From: Marinifilum sp. D714
Lineage (GTDB): Bacteria; Bacteroidota; Bacteroidia; Bacteroidales; Marinifilaceae
DNA length: 41,518 bases
NCBI RefSeq assembly: GCF_030851345.1
Contig: NZ_JALPNU010000030.1
Coordinates: forward strand, 1 to 41,518
Direction: 5' to 3'
Shown here piece by piece: positions 7,671-16,520 of the stretch; position 1 is the stretch's first letter, and each line of letters opens with the position of its first letter. The notes beneath the pieces are model-generated. The model saw only the letters and a program-made list of their open reading frames with translations, ran no database searches and was not told where the DNA came from. Position numbers and translations under genes: made by a program.

Positions 7671-8366
7671 TTACTTTATAATCTTCACCAACTGTGTAAT
7701 TCCTGTTAACTTTCCTTTCTTGTTGTAGGATTCACTTCGAATGGTCCCAACATCTTTTGAAATCCACATTATATTGCGGATGGTAACATTCACAAAGCCA
7801 GTTTTGCTTTGAACCTCTTCAGAAAGTTTATAGCATTTAAAATTACCCGCGGGTGTATCCATATTTTCCAAAGCTTCAACCTTTCGATTAACAATATTGG
7901 TGGTCATATTCATGTTCATTACACCACCTTCAATCGAAATGGTAATTGATCCATCTTTTAGCGATTGTCCAGGCTTTAAATTTTGGGGATACATCAAATC
8001 ATCCGTGGTAATTTTAACTTCCATATTCTGGAAAGCTTCCATTTGTTTTTGATTGAGGTATTTGTCCATGTCGATATAGAACTCATTTCCTTTGCAGCGA
8101 AATGTAATGGTGTCCGACAGAATAACTTTGTCTTTTGAATCTTTATCCATTGTGGTTTGCAACATGGAGTAAATGGTTTCACCACCTTTGTTTTTAATCG
8201 ATAGTAGTTTTTGGGTATACGAGCCTAGTACTTTTCCTTTCTGATTAGTCATTTCATAGTGCAACTCGGTTCCAACCGTGTTGGGAATGTAAATGCTGCA
8301 TTCCTGGGCAATTACAATATTTAAGCTCAAGAATAGAATAAGAATCAGATAAAATATCTTTTTCAT
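7671..8366 (-). CDS. TapB / DUF3108-like secreted protein
   Basis: The 231-residue precursor has a clear Sec signal peptide (residues 1-20, cleavage probably before Gln21). The mature part is predominantly beta and resembles the DUF3108-like/TapB family of periplasmic proteins. Typical phrases are GTELHYEMTNQKGKVLGSYT near the N terminus and TPAGNFKCYKLSEEV (residues about 176-190), followed by a WISKDVGTIRSESYNKKGKL ending. Members are usually single genes of unknown function in the Bacteroidota envelope. No operon partner is visible. The assignment rests on overall pattern rather than a catalytic motif. Confidence 0.7.
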   Translation of the reverse strand: MKKIFYLILILFLSLNIVIAQECSIYIPNTVGTELHYEMTNQKGKVLGSYTQKLLSIKNKGGETIYSMLQTTMDKDSKDKVILSDTITFRCKGNEFYIDMDKYLNQKQMEAFQNMEVKITTDDLMYPQNLKPGQSLKDGSITISIEGGVMNMNMTTNIVNRKVEALENMDTPAGNFKCYKLSEEVQSKTGFVNVTIRNIMWISKDVGTIRSESYNKKGKLTGITQLVKIIK

Positions 8367-8718
8367 GATAATTAAATTGTGGCCTAAAGCCGCGGTTTAA
8401 AGTGAAATGGTACAAGTCGCCGAATGGCAACTAAGAGAGTTTGTGGGAACTTTTAATAGATTGTCTAATTTAACAAATTATGATGGGTGAGAAAAATAAA
8501 TTTTATCAGGAATCTGGAAATTTAAGAGTGATTGGTCTTTTTTTTAATAAAGCAGTAGCGATTTAGAAAATCTTTGATACTTTTAAGTTTAAATCAAATA
8601 ATAATATGAAACGTCCATGAGTAAATAATTATTAACTCGCACATGAGAATGGTTATTTGCGAATGGTAATCCCGATAGTTATCGGGACCATCTTACAAAT
8701 GGAAAAAATTATAAACAG
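8367..8718. other. intergenic region with one palindromic repeat
   Basis: The 352-bp gap between two divergent genes contains no ORF. The only distinct element is the palindrome at 8670-8687. No clear TTTG/TAnnTTTG promoter pair was found for the globin gene. Confidence 0.5.
8670..8687. repeat. CCCGATAG palindrome, copy 1
   Basis: TCCCGATAGTTATCGGGA is a near-perfect 18-bp palindrome. A perfect version, TCCCGATAGCTATCGGGA, is at 36422-36439. Both are intergenic. Confidence 0.65.
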
Positions 8719-9150
8719 ATGAAACTGGAAATAAAAGAATATCAATTTGGTGAACGTCCACAGGTAACCAGACCTAATAGAGAAATATTAACAATTTTGG
8801 GTGAAGAAGGAATCAGAAAATTAGTAGACGATCATTACAATCTTTTGCGAGAAAGTGAAATAGGGGCTTTGTTTCCCCCCGATGATAAAGAATTTGAAGC
8901 AGCCAAGTTGCGCTCATCAGATTTTTTTATTCAAATTTTAGGCGGACCACAATATTTCAATCAGAATCGAGGAGAGCCTATGTTGGTGCGTCGTCACAAA
9001 CCATTTAAAATTACGACTGAAGGAAGGAAAATCTGGCTTGAATGCTATCAGAAATTATTACCAGAACTTGGGCTCTCAGATGAACTTTTAATGTCTTATT
9101 GGGACTATCTGAATGTGTTTTCAAGCTGGATGGTAAATACCGAGGAATAA
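8719..9150 (+). CDS. truncated haemoglobin (group II-like)
   Basis: This 143-residue 2-on-2 globin carries the proximal haem ligand His93 in RRHKPFKIT and the trHb2 hallmark Trp106 (KIWLECY). It also has the LGGPQYF segment (residues 74-80) and a Tyr40 in the B-helix (DDHYNLL), probably at position B10. It binds haem and O2 or NO in the cytoplasm. Physiological roles in the family include NO detoxification and redox chemistry. The first 20 residues precede the globin fold and are not conserved in my recollection. It is a single gene sharing a bidirectional terminator with the TM2 gene. Confidence 0.88.
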   Translation: MKLEIKEYQFGERPQVTRPNREILTILGEEGIRKLVDDHYNLLRESEIGALFPPDDKEFEAAKLRSSDFFIQILGGPQYFNQNRGEPMLVRRHKPFKITTEGRKIWLECYQKLLPELGLSDELLMSYWDYLNVFSSWMVNTEE

Positions 9151-9182
9151 AAAAAGAGATCTGTTTTTGCAGATCTCTTTTT
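9151..9182. terminator. bidirectional terminator (globin / TM2)
   Basis: A perfect 13-bp stem (AAAAAGAGATCTG with CAGATCTCTTTTT) has a 6-nt loop between convergent stop codons and T-runs on both strands. Confidence 0.85.
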
Positions 9183-9195
9183 AGTTATTTACTAT

Positions 9196-9420
9196 TTAGT
9201 TCTTAATATAGCGTCCTTCTTTGTCTTTAAAGCTTCCTACGGCAATGATGATTAAATCAATTAGAGTCCAGATTCCTAATCCACCTAAGGTTAATAGCAT
9301 TAATACTCCGGTTCCAATTTTACCAGCATAAAAACGGTGAATTCCTAGGTTTCCTAAGAAAAGACACAATAGTATCATTGCAACAAAATTCTTGTCGCTT
9401 CTTTCTACAACAACTTCCAT
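9196..9420 (-). CDS. TM2 domain-containing membrane protein
   Basis: The 74-residue protein is essentially one TM2 domain. It has two membrane helices (residues about 12-30 and 37-60) joined by the family signature LGNLGIHRFYAGK. GIWTLIDLI lies in the second helix and a charged tail follows. The function of prokaryotic TM2 proteins is not established. It is monocistronic with its own promoter at 9443-9472. Confidence 0.88.
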   Translation of the reverse strand: MEVVVERSDKNFVAMILLCLFLGNLGIHRFYAGKIGTGVLMLLTLGGLGIWTLIDLIIIAVGSFKDKEGRYIKN

Positions 9421-9442
9421 AGTTAAATTTTAATTTGTTAAA

Positions 9443-9472
9443 CGAATATACAAAATAGCAAAAATTATCAAA
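9443..9472 (-). promoter_or_regulatory. promoter of the TM2 gene
   Basis: On the minus strand, -33 TTTG (9472-9469) and -7 TATATTCG (9450-9443, one mismatch to TAnnTTTG) are 18 bp apart. This puts the transcript start near 9436, just upstream of the ATG. Confidence 0.5.
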
Positions 9473-9494
9473 CCCAATGCTAATGCTACATAAA

Positions 9495-9526
9495 AAAAGC
9501 TGATGATTAATGAATCACCAGCTTTT
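9495..9526 (-). terminator. terminator of the ftsX-queA operon
   Basis: A 14-bp stem with one mismatch (9495-9508 with 9513-9526) and an AATG loop lies 23 bp past the queA stop. It is followed on the minus strand by a T-rich run. Confidence 0.8.
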
Positions 9527-9548
9527 GCAAAGTATTTTATAGATTGTC

Positions 9549-10598
9549 TTAGATGATTAACATTGCATCACCGTAGGTTCCAAATCTGTATTTTTCTTTA
9601 ATTGCCTCTTCGTAAGCAGCCATTACATTTTCGTAACCTCCAAATGCACAAACCATCATCATTAAAGTAGAAAGTGGCAAGTGGAAGTTGGTAATCATTC
9701 TGTTTGGTACATGGAATTCGTAAGGAGGGAAAATAAATTTATTGGTCCATCCTTCAAATGGTTTCAAAGTTCCCATTGTTGATACCGAACTTTCAAGAGT
9801 TCTCATTACGGTTGTACCAACTGCACAAACATTTTTCTTTTTCTTTTTAGCCGAGTTTACTTTCTCAACCGCTTCTTCTTCGATAAAGATTTGCTCAGAA
9901 TCCATTTTGTGTTTGGTCAAATCTTCTACGTCAACAGTACGGAAATTACCCAAACCAACATGTAATGTTACTTCAGCAAAATCGATACCTTTAATTTCCA
10001 AACGCTTCATTAACTCACGGCTAAAGTGCATACCTGCTGTTGGAGCAGCAACTGCACCTTCGTGTTTTGCAAAAATGGTTTGGTAACGATCAGCATCTTC
10101 AGGCTCAACCGAACGATCGATGAATTTTGGAAGTGGAGTTTCTCCTAATCCGAAAAGAGTTTTCTTGAATTCATCGTATGGTCCATCGTATAAGAAACGA
10201 AGTGTTCTACCTCTTGATGTTGTATTATCAATAACTTCGGCAACCAACAAATCGTCATCACCAAAGTACAATTTATTACCAATTCTGATTTTACGAGCCG
10301 GATCAACCAAAACATCCCAAAGTCTTTGTTCGCGATTTAATTCGCGCAACAAAAATACTTCAATTTCGGCACCTGTTTTCTCTTTGTTACCATACAAACG
10401 AGCAGGAAATACTTTGGTATTGTTGAACACCATAACATCTTCATCATCGAAATAATCGATTAAATCTTTAAAGATTTTGTGCTCAATTTTACCTGTATCT
10501 TTGTGAAGTACCATTAAACGAGATTCATCTCTGTTATAGGCTGGATGTAAAGCAATAAGTTCTGTAGGTAATTTATACTTAAACTTAGATAACTTCAT
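9549..10598 (-). CDS. queA: S-adenosylmethionine:tRNA ribosyltransferase-isomerase
   Basis: This 349-residue QueA transfers and isomerises the ribosyl moiety of SAM onto preQ1-tRNA to form epoxyqueuosine at wobble position 34. The conserved blocks are all present: [20 protein letters not shown] near the N terminus, [12 protein letters not shown], then [14 protein letters not shown] (residues about 190-203), [12 protein letters not shown] and [12 protein letters not shown]. It is the last gene of the ftsX-DUF3098-uppP-truB-queA run, 83 bp after truB, and is closed by a terminator. Length and motifs are normal. Confidence 0.97.
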   Translation of the reverse strand: MKLSKFKYKLPTELIALHPAYNRDESRLMVLHKDTGKIEHKIFKDLIDYFDDEDVMVFNNTKVFPARLYGNKEKTGAEIEVFLLRELNREQRLWDVLVDPARKIRIGNKLYFGDDDLLVAEVIDNTTSRGRTLRFLYDGPYDEFKKTLFGLGETPLPKFIDRSVEPEDADRYQTIFAKHEGAVAAPTAGMHFSRELMKRLEIKGIDFAEVTLHVGLGNFRTVDVEDLTKHKMDSEQIFIEEEAVEKVNSAKKKKKNVCAVGTTVMRTLESSVSTMGTLKPFEGWTNKFIFPPYEFHVPNRMITNFHLPLSTLMMMVCAFGGYENVMAAYEEAIKEKYRFGTYGDAMLII

Positions 10599-10681
10599 AA
10601 GGCTGACTGACTTTTAAAAATATATTTTTTTGTTACTGCAAAAAGCGAAGCTTTCCTTTTTACGAAAAAGTTGCAAGATAG

Positions 10682-11386
10682 TTATAAATTTTCTAAGAAT
10701 TTTATAAAATCTTCAATTTCAATAGCATCGTCGATTTTGAAATCGCCAATTTGAGTGCGTTGCAGAGCTGTTAAATGAGCACCGCTATTTAAAGCCTGAC
10801 CAATGTCACGTGCTAAAGCTCTGATATAGGTTCCTTTACTGCAAACCACTCTAATCTTCAGAACATTTTTGGCAAATTCGAGAACTTCGATTTCATCGAT
10901 CACCAAAGTTTTCTTCTTGATTTCGACCTCCTGACCTTTTCGGGCATATTCGTAGGCACGTTTACCGTTTACCTTAACTGCCGAATAATCTGGTGGTCGT
11001 TGCTCAATACTTCCAATAAAACCTTTTAATGTTTCATCAACCAGTTCACGAGTAATGTGTTCTGTTGGATATTCCTGATCGATTTCTGTTTCCAAATCGA
11101 AGGAAGGAGTGCTTGCTCCCAATTGCAAAGTGGCAATGTATTCTTTCACCTGCGATTGATAAGTATCAATCTTTTTGGTATATTTTCCAATGCATACAAT
11201 CATCAATCCGGTAGCCAAAGGATCCAATGTTCCGGCATGACCAACCTTAATTTTTTTCACACGAAGCTTGTGTTTGACTTTGAACTTTACTTTGTTCACC
11301 AAATCAAACGAAGTCCATTTGTATGGCTTATTCAGCAGAATAAAAGCCCCTTGTTGAAAGTCATTATCGGTTTCGAATCGAATCAT
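10682..11386 (-). CDS. truB: tRNA pseudouridine(55) synthase TruB
   Basis: The enzyme makes pseudouridine 55 in the T-loop of tRNAs. The ATG at 11386 gives MIRFETDNDFQQG and 234 residues. A longer reading to 11431 would overlap the end of uppP and adds unconserved residues, so I prefer 11386. The catalytic Asp55 lies in GHAGTLDPLATG. Further TruB blocks are RPPDYSAVKVNGKRAYEYAR and CSKGTYIRALARDIG. The gene sits between uppP (25 bp upstream) and queA, the usual Bacteroidota order. Confidence 0.96.
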   Translation of the reverse strand: MIRFETDNDFQQGAFILLNKPYKWTSFDLVNKVKFKVKHKLRVKKIKVGHAGTLDPLATGLMIVCIGKYTKKIDTYQSQVKEYIATLQLGASTPSFDLETEIDQEYPTEHITRELVDETLKGFIGSIEQRPPDYSAVKVNGKRAYEYARKGQEVEIKKKTLVIDEIEVLEFAKNVLKIRVVCSKGTYIRALARDIGQALNSGAHLTALQRTQIGDFKIDDAIEIEDFIKFLENL

Positions 11387-11411
11387 TAGAAGTGATTTGC
11401 CATTTTTACAA

Positions 11412-12200
11412 TTAGGCTGCAAAAATAGCAATTACTCCGATAATCAGGCAATAAATGGCAAAATAGATTAATTTTCCTTTCTTAACCAACTTAATCATCC
11501 AGCTGCAAGCCAGTAATCCGGAAACAAAAGCTGCAATAAAACCTACAATTAGAGGAGTAACTTCAATGTTGCCATGCGAAGTTAATTCACCACTAGCCAA
11601 ACTCAGAATATTTTCTCCTATAATAGGGACTAATACCATTAAGAATGAGAATTTTGCAATGTCTGCTTTTCGGTTGCCAAGCAGCAATCCTGTTGCAATG
11701 GTAGCTCCAGAACGCGAAATACCGGGTAGAATGGCAAATGTTTGTGCCAAACCAATGATTAAGGCATCCTTAAAGGATATTTCTTTGTCCTTTTGTTTTG
11801 CATAGTAGGTAAATCCCAGTAAAGTTGCTGTTACCAATAACATGCATCCTACCAAAAGCAGAATACCATTGTTATCAAAAAGCTCTGATACTTCATCTTT
11901 AAAGAAAACACCAACAATTCCGATTGGAATCATAGATATGGCAATTTTAAATAAATATTGTGTGGATTCGTTCCATTGAAAAAGAAAAACATCCTTAAAA
12001 AGAGCAAGAATATCTTTTCTAAAAACGATAATGGTACTAAGTACTGTTGCTCCATGAACGATTACAGTAAATGCAAGATTATTTTCAGCATCGACCCCTA
12101 AAAGAGCTTTTCCCAATTCTAAGTGTCCACTGCTACTAACAGGCAAAAATTCAGTAAGTCCCTGGAGTAATCCAAGGATTAAGGCTTCAATCCAATTCAT
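11412..12200 (-). CDS. uppP: undecaprenyl-diphosphatase (BacA/UppP)
   Basis: This 262-residue inner-membrane enzyme dephosphorylates undecaprenyl pyrophosphate to recycle the lipid carrier for peptidoglycan and O-antigen. The two signature regions are intact: [18 protein letters not shown] (residues about 14-31) and [18 protein letters not shown] (residues about 158-175). About seven to eight hydrophobic segments cover the rest. It lies downstream of DUF3098 and upstream of truB in a conserved operon. Bacitracin resistance is a known consequence of overproduction in other species. Confidence 0.97.
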   Translation of the reverse strand: MNWIEALILGLLQGLTEFLPVSSSGHLELGKALLGVDAENNLAFTVIVHGATVLSTIIVFRKDILALFKDVFLFQWNESTQYLFKIAISMIPIGIVGVFFKDEVSELFDNNGILLLVGCMLLVTATLLGFTYYAKQKDKEISFKDALIIGLAQTFAILPGISRSGATIATGLLLGNRKADIAKFSFLMVLVPIIGENILSLASGELTSHGNIEVTPLIVGFIAAFVSGLLACSWMIKLVKKGKLIYFAIYCLIIGVIAIFAA

Positions 12201-12255
12201 AAAATTAAGTAGTATGTTTTTCCGATATTTAAATCGGAATCAGATAGGTGTTATG

Positions 12256-12501
12256 CTATTTATCTTCTTTGGGTTTCTTCATAATGGCATAAATTTCGAA
12301 AGCAAATCCGAACAATACCACCAATGGAGCAAGCGTAATCCTTCTAAAACTGAAAATGCTTTCGTCGAATACATTAGGATCATCAGACCCACCACCCATC
12401 ATAAGCAAAAATCCAATAATGATAATTACAAAACCAATCAGAAGAAGTTTGTAATTTTCTTTGCCAAGAGCGAAACCTGGTTTGTTATTTTGTTTGTTCA
12501 T
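12256..12501 (-). CDS. DUF3098 small membrane protein
   Basis: The 81-residue protein has two membrane helices (residues about 18-36 and 57-74). The GFALGKENYKLLLIGF N-terminal phrase and GGGSDDPNVFDESIFSFRRI loop are characteristic of the DUF3098 family. That family is restricted to Bacteroidota and almost always lies between ftsX and uppP, as here. The linkage suggests a role in the cell-envelope or division process, but none is established. Confidence 0.9.
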   Translation of the reverse strand: MNKQNNKPGFALGKENYKLLLIGFVIIIIGFLLMMGGGSDDPNVFDESIFSFRRITLAPLVVLFGFAFEIYAIMKKPKEDK

Positions 12502-12602
12502 GTTTTCAAAATTTATCCGTGTTCGGAAATCAATGCCAAATTTACAATAAATTTTACTGAATCAGCATTTAAAATGTCTTAAGTTTTGTTAACTCCTAAT
12601 CT

Positions 12603-13475
12603 TTAGTACAATGATCTTGATTCCAATCGCAAGTACTTATTCACCGCAAATAAGGTAGAAATCCAGGTGATAAATAAACCAGTTAGAATAATCAGTAAAA
12701 ATAATACTCCTACCAGCTCGGTATTGTTAAAAGTAATTACTTGTCTGAGTTCTTGTTGCGAAATGTATATAACACCAGACAACATTGCGTTTGCAATCAA
12801 TGCGCCTAAAAATCCGTGAAGAAGCCCTTTGCCTATAAATGGTTTACGAATGAAACCTCTGGTGGCACCAACCAACTGCATGGTGTTTATAATTAAACGT
12901 TGTGAATAGATTGATAATCGTATGGTATTGTTGATTAGTGTAAACGAAATAATAAATAAAATGGCACTAAAGCATAAAAGGATTAAACTGATTCTTTTTA
13001 CGTTATCGTTTACCAAATGAACCAATGATTTTTGATAGTAAACCTCTTGCACTTGCGAGTATCTGGTAAAATCTTTTTCGATAACGGCTATGCTATCAGG
13101 ATTGGCATACTCGGCATACAGTTTTACGTCGATTGTAGCTTTTAGTGGATTGTAGCCCAAAAAAGAAATGAAATCTTCACCTAACTCTTCCTGTAGCTCT
13201 TTTGCTGCAGTTTCCTTATCAACAAATTCGGTTGCTTTTACAAATTCTGTTGCATCCAGGTTCTTTTGTAAACGTCTTATTTCAACTTCTTTCACATTGT
13301 CTTTTAGAATGATTGAGACTCCAATATTCTCTTTCACATAGTTTGAAAGCTGATTTGCATTTAAAATTAGTAAACCTGTTAGTCCCAACATGAAAAGAAC
13401 CAGAGAAATACTGATAACTGAAGTAATATAAGAGGAGCGCAAACGGCGCTTCGAGCCTTTTTCTTTTTGTGCCAT
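12603..13475 (-). CDS. ftsX: cell division permease-like protein FtsX
   Basis: The 290-residue FtsX is the membrane subunit of the FtsEX complex, which activates cell-wall hydrolases at the septum. A basic cytoplasmic start (residues 1-16) precedes membrane helix 1 (about 17-39). A periplasmic domain (40-165) and three C-terminal helices follow, with the family phrase INTMQLVGATRGFIRKPF between them. It heads the ftsX-DUF3098-uppP-truB-queA run. ftsE is not adjacent, which is common in Bacteroidota. The first ATG fits the usual length. Confidence 0.93.
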   Translation of the reverse strand: MAQKEKGSKRRLRSSYITSVISISLVLFMLGLTGLLILNANQLSNYVKENIGVSIILKDNVKEVEIRRLQKNLDATEFVKATEFVDKETAAKELQEELGEDFISFLGYNPLKATIDVKLYAEYANPDSIAVIEKDFTRYSQVQEVYYQKSLVHLVNDNVKRISLILLCFSAILFIISFTLINNTIRLSIYSQRLIINTMQLVGATRGFIRKPFIGKGLLHGFLGALIANAMLSGVIYISQQELRQVITFNNTELVGVLFLLIILTGLFITWISTLFAVNKYLRLESRSLY

Positions 13476-13665
13476 ATGTTAGCTTGTTTTAAACCGATTA
13501 GGATCAATATTAATTGGTCACTTGCGAAAATACAATTTTTAAACAAAAGGAGAAAGTTTCCGCAAGTCTAGTCAAAGCACATTCACAATTTCATTCATTT
13601 ACACATTCACTAAACCTTTTTTGTTAAATTTGTGATTGTATCACTACCAAATAGACAATTGCACA

Positions 13666-15138
13666 TTGGGAATTATTCGACAACAAACCATTAAGGGAAG
13701 TTTCGTTTCGTATATCGGAGCGATTTTGGGATTTATAAATACAGGTATATTGTATCCCAGTTTTTTTGCGACCGATCAGATTGGATTAATTGCCTGGTTG
13801 GGTGCGATTACTACTGTTGCCGCGCAATTTTCCACGCTCGGCTTCAACAATGTTACTGCACGTTTGTTTCCTTATTTCCGTAACGAGAATGTAAACCACA
13901 ATGGTTATTTGTTTATTTTGTTTTGGGTGGGAATGGCTGGTTTTGCACTTTCTCTAATTGCATATTTTATTCTGCAGCCGATCGCTGTAGAAATGTACCA
14001 GGAGGAGACACCGCTGTATTTGAATTACCTGATCTATTTGATTCCACTAGTGTTTTTCACCCTTTTCTACAATTTGTTTGAGGGGTACAACAGAGTAATG
14101 TACGACGCAGTTTCAGGTACATTTTTCAGAGATATAGTTTTTAAGGTTCTAAACCTCACTTTCCTGATTTTGTTTTGGCAAAATGTGATTGATTTTTCCC
14201 AATTCATATTATTGTATGTATTGGCCTACTGTTCTCCAACGGTATTTCTCTTTATTTTACTTTGGGTACGTGGGCAAATTTCTTTTGCATCCAATTTAAA
14301 GTTTGTTACACCAGAATTGCGTAAGTCAATGACAAGTGTTTCCTTATTCGGGATATTGAATGGTTTAAGTGATAAGTTGGCCAACCAGATTGATAGGGTG
14401 ATGATTGTTAGCTATGTTGGCCTTGGACCAACGGGGATTTTTGCAACCATGACCAACTTTGGAAGCTTGGTTTCTATGCCTTCAAGAAGTCTAAAAAAAA
14501 TTGCAAGTACGGTTATTGCCGAGGCATGGAAAAAGAAAGATTTAAAAACCATTAGTCAGATTTATTCCCAAAGCGGATTACATCAATTTATGGTAGGATG
14601 CCTGTTGTTTATTGGCATCTGGATCAATATTGAGAATATTTTTGAAATTGTATCTGATCGATTTATTGATGGGAAATATGTTGTGCTTTTTATTGGTCTA
14701 GGTCATGTAATTCAGATGGCATCAGGAGTGAGTGGCGTTATTATTCAGTCATCGCCATACTATAAAATGCAAGCTGTATTCATGACTCTATATGGTCTTC
14801 TGGTAATTATTACCAACCTTATCATGATTCCGATTTGGGGAATTATTGGAGCTGCCGTTGCATCTGTTACAGCAACTTTCTTCTTTAACCTATCCAAATA
14901 TCTATTTTTACTAAAGAAGTACAAATTCCAACCCTTTAATTATCGATATCTAATGGTAATGCTGGTTGCTGCCACAGCTTATTATGTCGGAACACTTTTA
15001 CCAAAAATGGATTGGTTTGTATTCGATATTGCAATTAGATCATCAATAGTTGGCGGAGTTTACCTTTTATTATCTTTCGCCTTTAAAATATCAGCAGATT
15101 TCAACCAGTTTGTTAAAAAGTACATGAAGCTTGGTTAA
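13666..15138 (+). CDS. Wzx-type polysaccharide flippase (oligosaccharide exporter)
   Basis: This MOP-superfamily membrane protein has about 12-14 helices and is expected to flip lipid-linked glycans across the inner membrane. The conserved N-terminal phrase GIIRQQTIKGSFVSYIGAIL opens the family. I place the start at the TTG at 13666, which yields M-GIIRQQTIKG. The open frame extends to a TTG at 13636, but a -7-like TAAATTTG at 13625-13632 would put the transcript start near 13639, downstream of that codon. No ATG is available before residue 66. It is convergent with the acyltransferase gene, and the two stop codons overlap by 3-4 bp. Confidence 0.85.
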   Translation: MGIIRQQTIKGSFVSYIGAILGFINTGILYPSFFATDQIGLIAWLGAITTVAAQFSTLGFNNVTARLFPYFRNENVNHNGYLFILFWVGMAGFALSLIAYFILQPIAVEMYQEETPLYLNYLIYLIPLVFFTLFYNLFEGYNRVMYDAVSGTFFRDIVFKVLNLTFLILFWQNVIDFSQFILLYVLAYCSPTVFLFILLWVRGQISFASNLKFVTPELRKSMTSVSLFGILNGLSDKLANQIDRVMIVSYVGLGPTGIFATMTNFGSLVSMPSRSLKKIASTVIAEAWKKKDLKTISQIYSQSGLHQFMVGCLLFIGIWINIENIFEIVSDRFIDGKYVVLFIGLGHVIQMASGVSGVIIQSSPYYKMQAVFMTLYGLLVIITNLIMIPIWGIIGAAVASVTATFFFNLSKYLFLLKKYKFQPFNYRYLMVMLVAATAYYVGTLLPKMDWFVFDIAIRSSIVGGVYLLLSFAFKISADFNQFVKKYMKLG

Positions 15139-16016
15139 TGACAAATTTCATGATCTTGCTTTTGTAACTTCCATCTTTTGTGGCTCCATAGCCAATATTC
15201 AGGATGTTGTTTGATTTGATCTTCGAGTAGTTTGGTATGTTGCTTTGTAATGCTTCCATATTTAGCTTCTCTGGGATTTTCTTCAATGATCTTTAATTCT
15301 ACATCGTAATATCCTCGTTTTCGTCGAGTGATGTATAAAAACACGACCGCATAATCGTAATCTGCAGCGTATTTTTCAGTACCAAACATTATTGCAGTAT
15401 CCTGATTTAAAAATTTTGTCCAAAACAGGTTTTTCTTTTTTCGATTGGGTGATTGGTCACAACCAAAACCTACCAAATATGCTTTGTCTTTTTTCTCTTC
15501 TAAAAATGTCTTTGTTTCACTCTTAGGAACCAATTGTAAACTCGATTTTCCTCTGGTTTCTCTGAATTTCTTGTCAAAAAAATTGTTTGATAACGGTTTG
15601 TAAATAGCGCTTGTTTTGTGCTTTAACGAGCTGCCTAAAGCCATTGCAACCATTTCCCAATTGTTGTAATGCCCAAAGGCCAAAACGATGCTTTTTTTCT
15701 TTTTGTGAAGTTCATCTAATACTTCAGGATTTATGGCTTTACAACGCTTAAGAGCTTCTTTGTTATTCATACTGAAGCATCGAATACTTTCTACTATAAA
15801 ATCACAAAAGAAACGATTAAAATCTCGTGCAATTTTTTTGTGTTCCTTATCGCTTTTTTCAGGAAATGAGTTTTGAATGTTGTTCAGAATCAGCTTTTTT
15901 CGATACCGAAAGACATAATGGTTTAAAACAAAAAGTAGATCTGATATCAAATACGAAACACGAAGTGGTAGTAGAGAAATTGGTTTAAGAAATAGGTAAT
16001 ACAATAGTGGTGTCAT
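15135..16016 (-). CDS. LpxL/HtrB-like lysophospholipid (lipid A) acyltransferase
   Basis: This 293-residue membrane-associated acyltransferase carries the catalytic HX4E motif H116-YNNW-E121. Around it are SIVLAFGHYNNWE and further downstream GFGCDQSPN and WLWSHKRWK, as in late acyltransferases of lipid A. An N-terminal hydrophobic segment (residues about 3-34) anchors it. It is the last of a minus-strand set yfhO-tagF-like-tagF-like-tagD-like-acyltransferase, 78 bp after the TagD-like gene. Lipid A acylation is the expected role; another lipid acceptor is possible given its neighbours. Confidence 0.88.
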   Translation of the reverse strand: MTPLLYYLFLKPISLLPLRVSYLISDLLFVLNHYVFRYRKKLILNNIQNSFPEKSDKEHKKIARDFNRFFCDFIVESIRCFSMNNKEALKRCKAINPEVLDELHKKKKSIVLAFGHYNNWEMVAMALGSSLKHKTSAIYKPLSNNFFDKKFRETRGKSSLQLVPKSETKTFLEEKKDKAYLVGFGCDQSPNRKKKNLFWTKFLNQDTAIMFGTEKYAADYDYAVVFLYITRRKRGYYDVELKIIEENPREAKYGSITKQHTKLLEDQIKQHPEYWLWSHKRWKLQKQDHEICH

Positions 16017-16094
16017 GCATAATATATTGGTGGTTCGGGCACAAATATAGAAGCATTCCGGGAAAATAAAATTTGAGTTTGATAAAAGGAAAAA

Positions 16095-16484
16095 TTATTC
16101 CTTGATAATTTCAATAATCTCAGTAGTTGAAATAGATGGAGTTCGTTCAAGATATACAACTTCGCAAAGCGATTTGAATTCATCAAATCTTCCTTCCCAG
16201 TCGTTACCCATAACCAAAACATCGGCATTGTATTTCTTTATATATTCGCCTTTTAACTCCAAAGATTCTTCGTAGAACACTTCGTCAACCACTTTTAAAG
16301 ATTCAATGATTCTCATTCTATCTTTCTCGGTGTAGATAGGGTTCTTTTGCTTTTTAGAGAAGTTTAAAGCATCGGTAGAGATTCCAACAATTAGATAATC
16401 ACCCTGTGCTCTGGCACGTTCTAAAATTCTTAAATGTCCGATGTGAAATAAATCAAAAGTACCAAAAGTGATTACGCGTTTCAT
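16095..16484 (-). CDS. TagD-like cytidylyltransferase (adenylyltransferase/cytidylyltransferase family)
   Basis: From the ATG at 16484 the protein has 129 residues, the normal size for glycerol-3-phosphate cytidylyltransferases. A TTG- or ATG-extended version to 16517 adds an unconserved tail. The nucleotidyltransferase signature GTFDLFHIGH is near the N terminus and the C-terminal RTPSISTTEI corresponds to the RTxGISTT motif. It would make a CDP-alditol such as CDP-glycerol. It stands directly downstream of two CDP-glycerol-using glycerophosphotransferase-family genes (36 bp), which supports that activity. FAD synthetase or PPAT-like specificity is less likely. Confidence 0.82.
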   Translation of the reverse strand: MKRVITFGTFDLFHIGHLRILERARAQGDYLIVGISTDALNFSKKQKNPIYTEKDRMRIIESLKVVDEVFYEESLELKGEYIKKYNADVLVMGNDWEGRFDEFKSLCEVVYLERTPSISTTEIIEIIKE

Positions 16485-16520
16485 ATGATTGTTGTTTGTC
16501 TTTTGTTGGCTGTTCATTGT

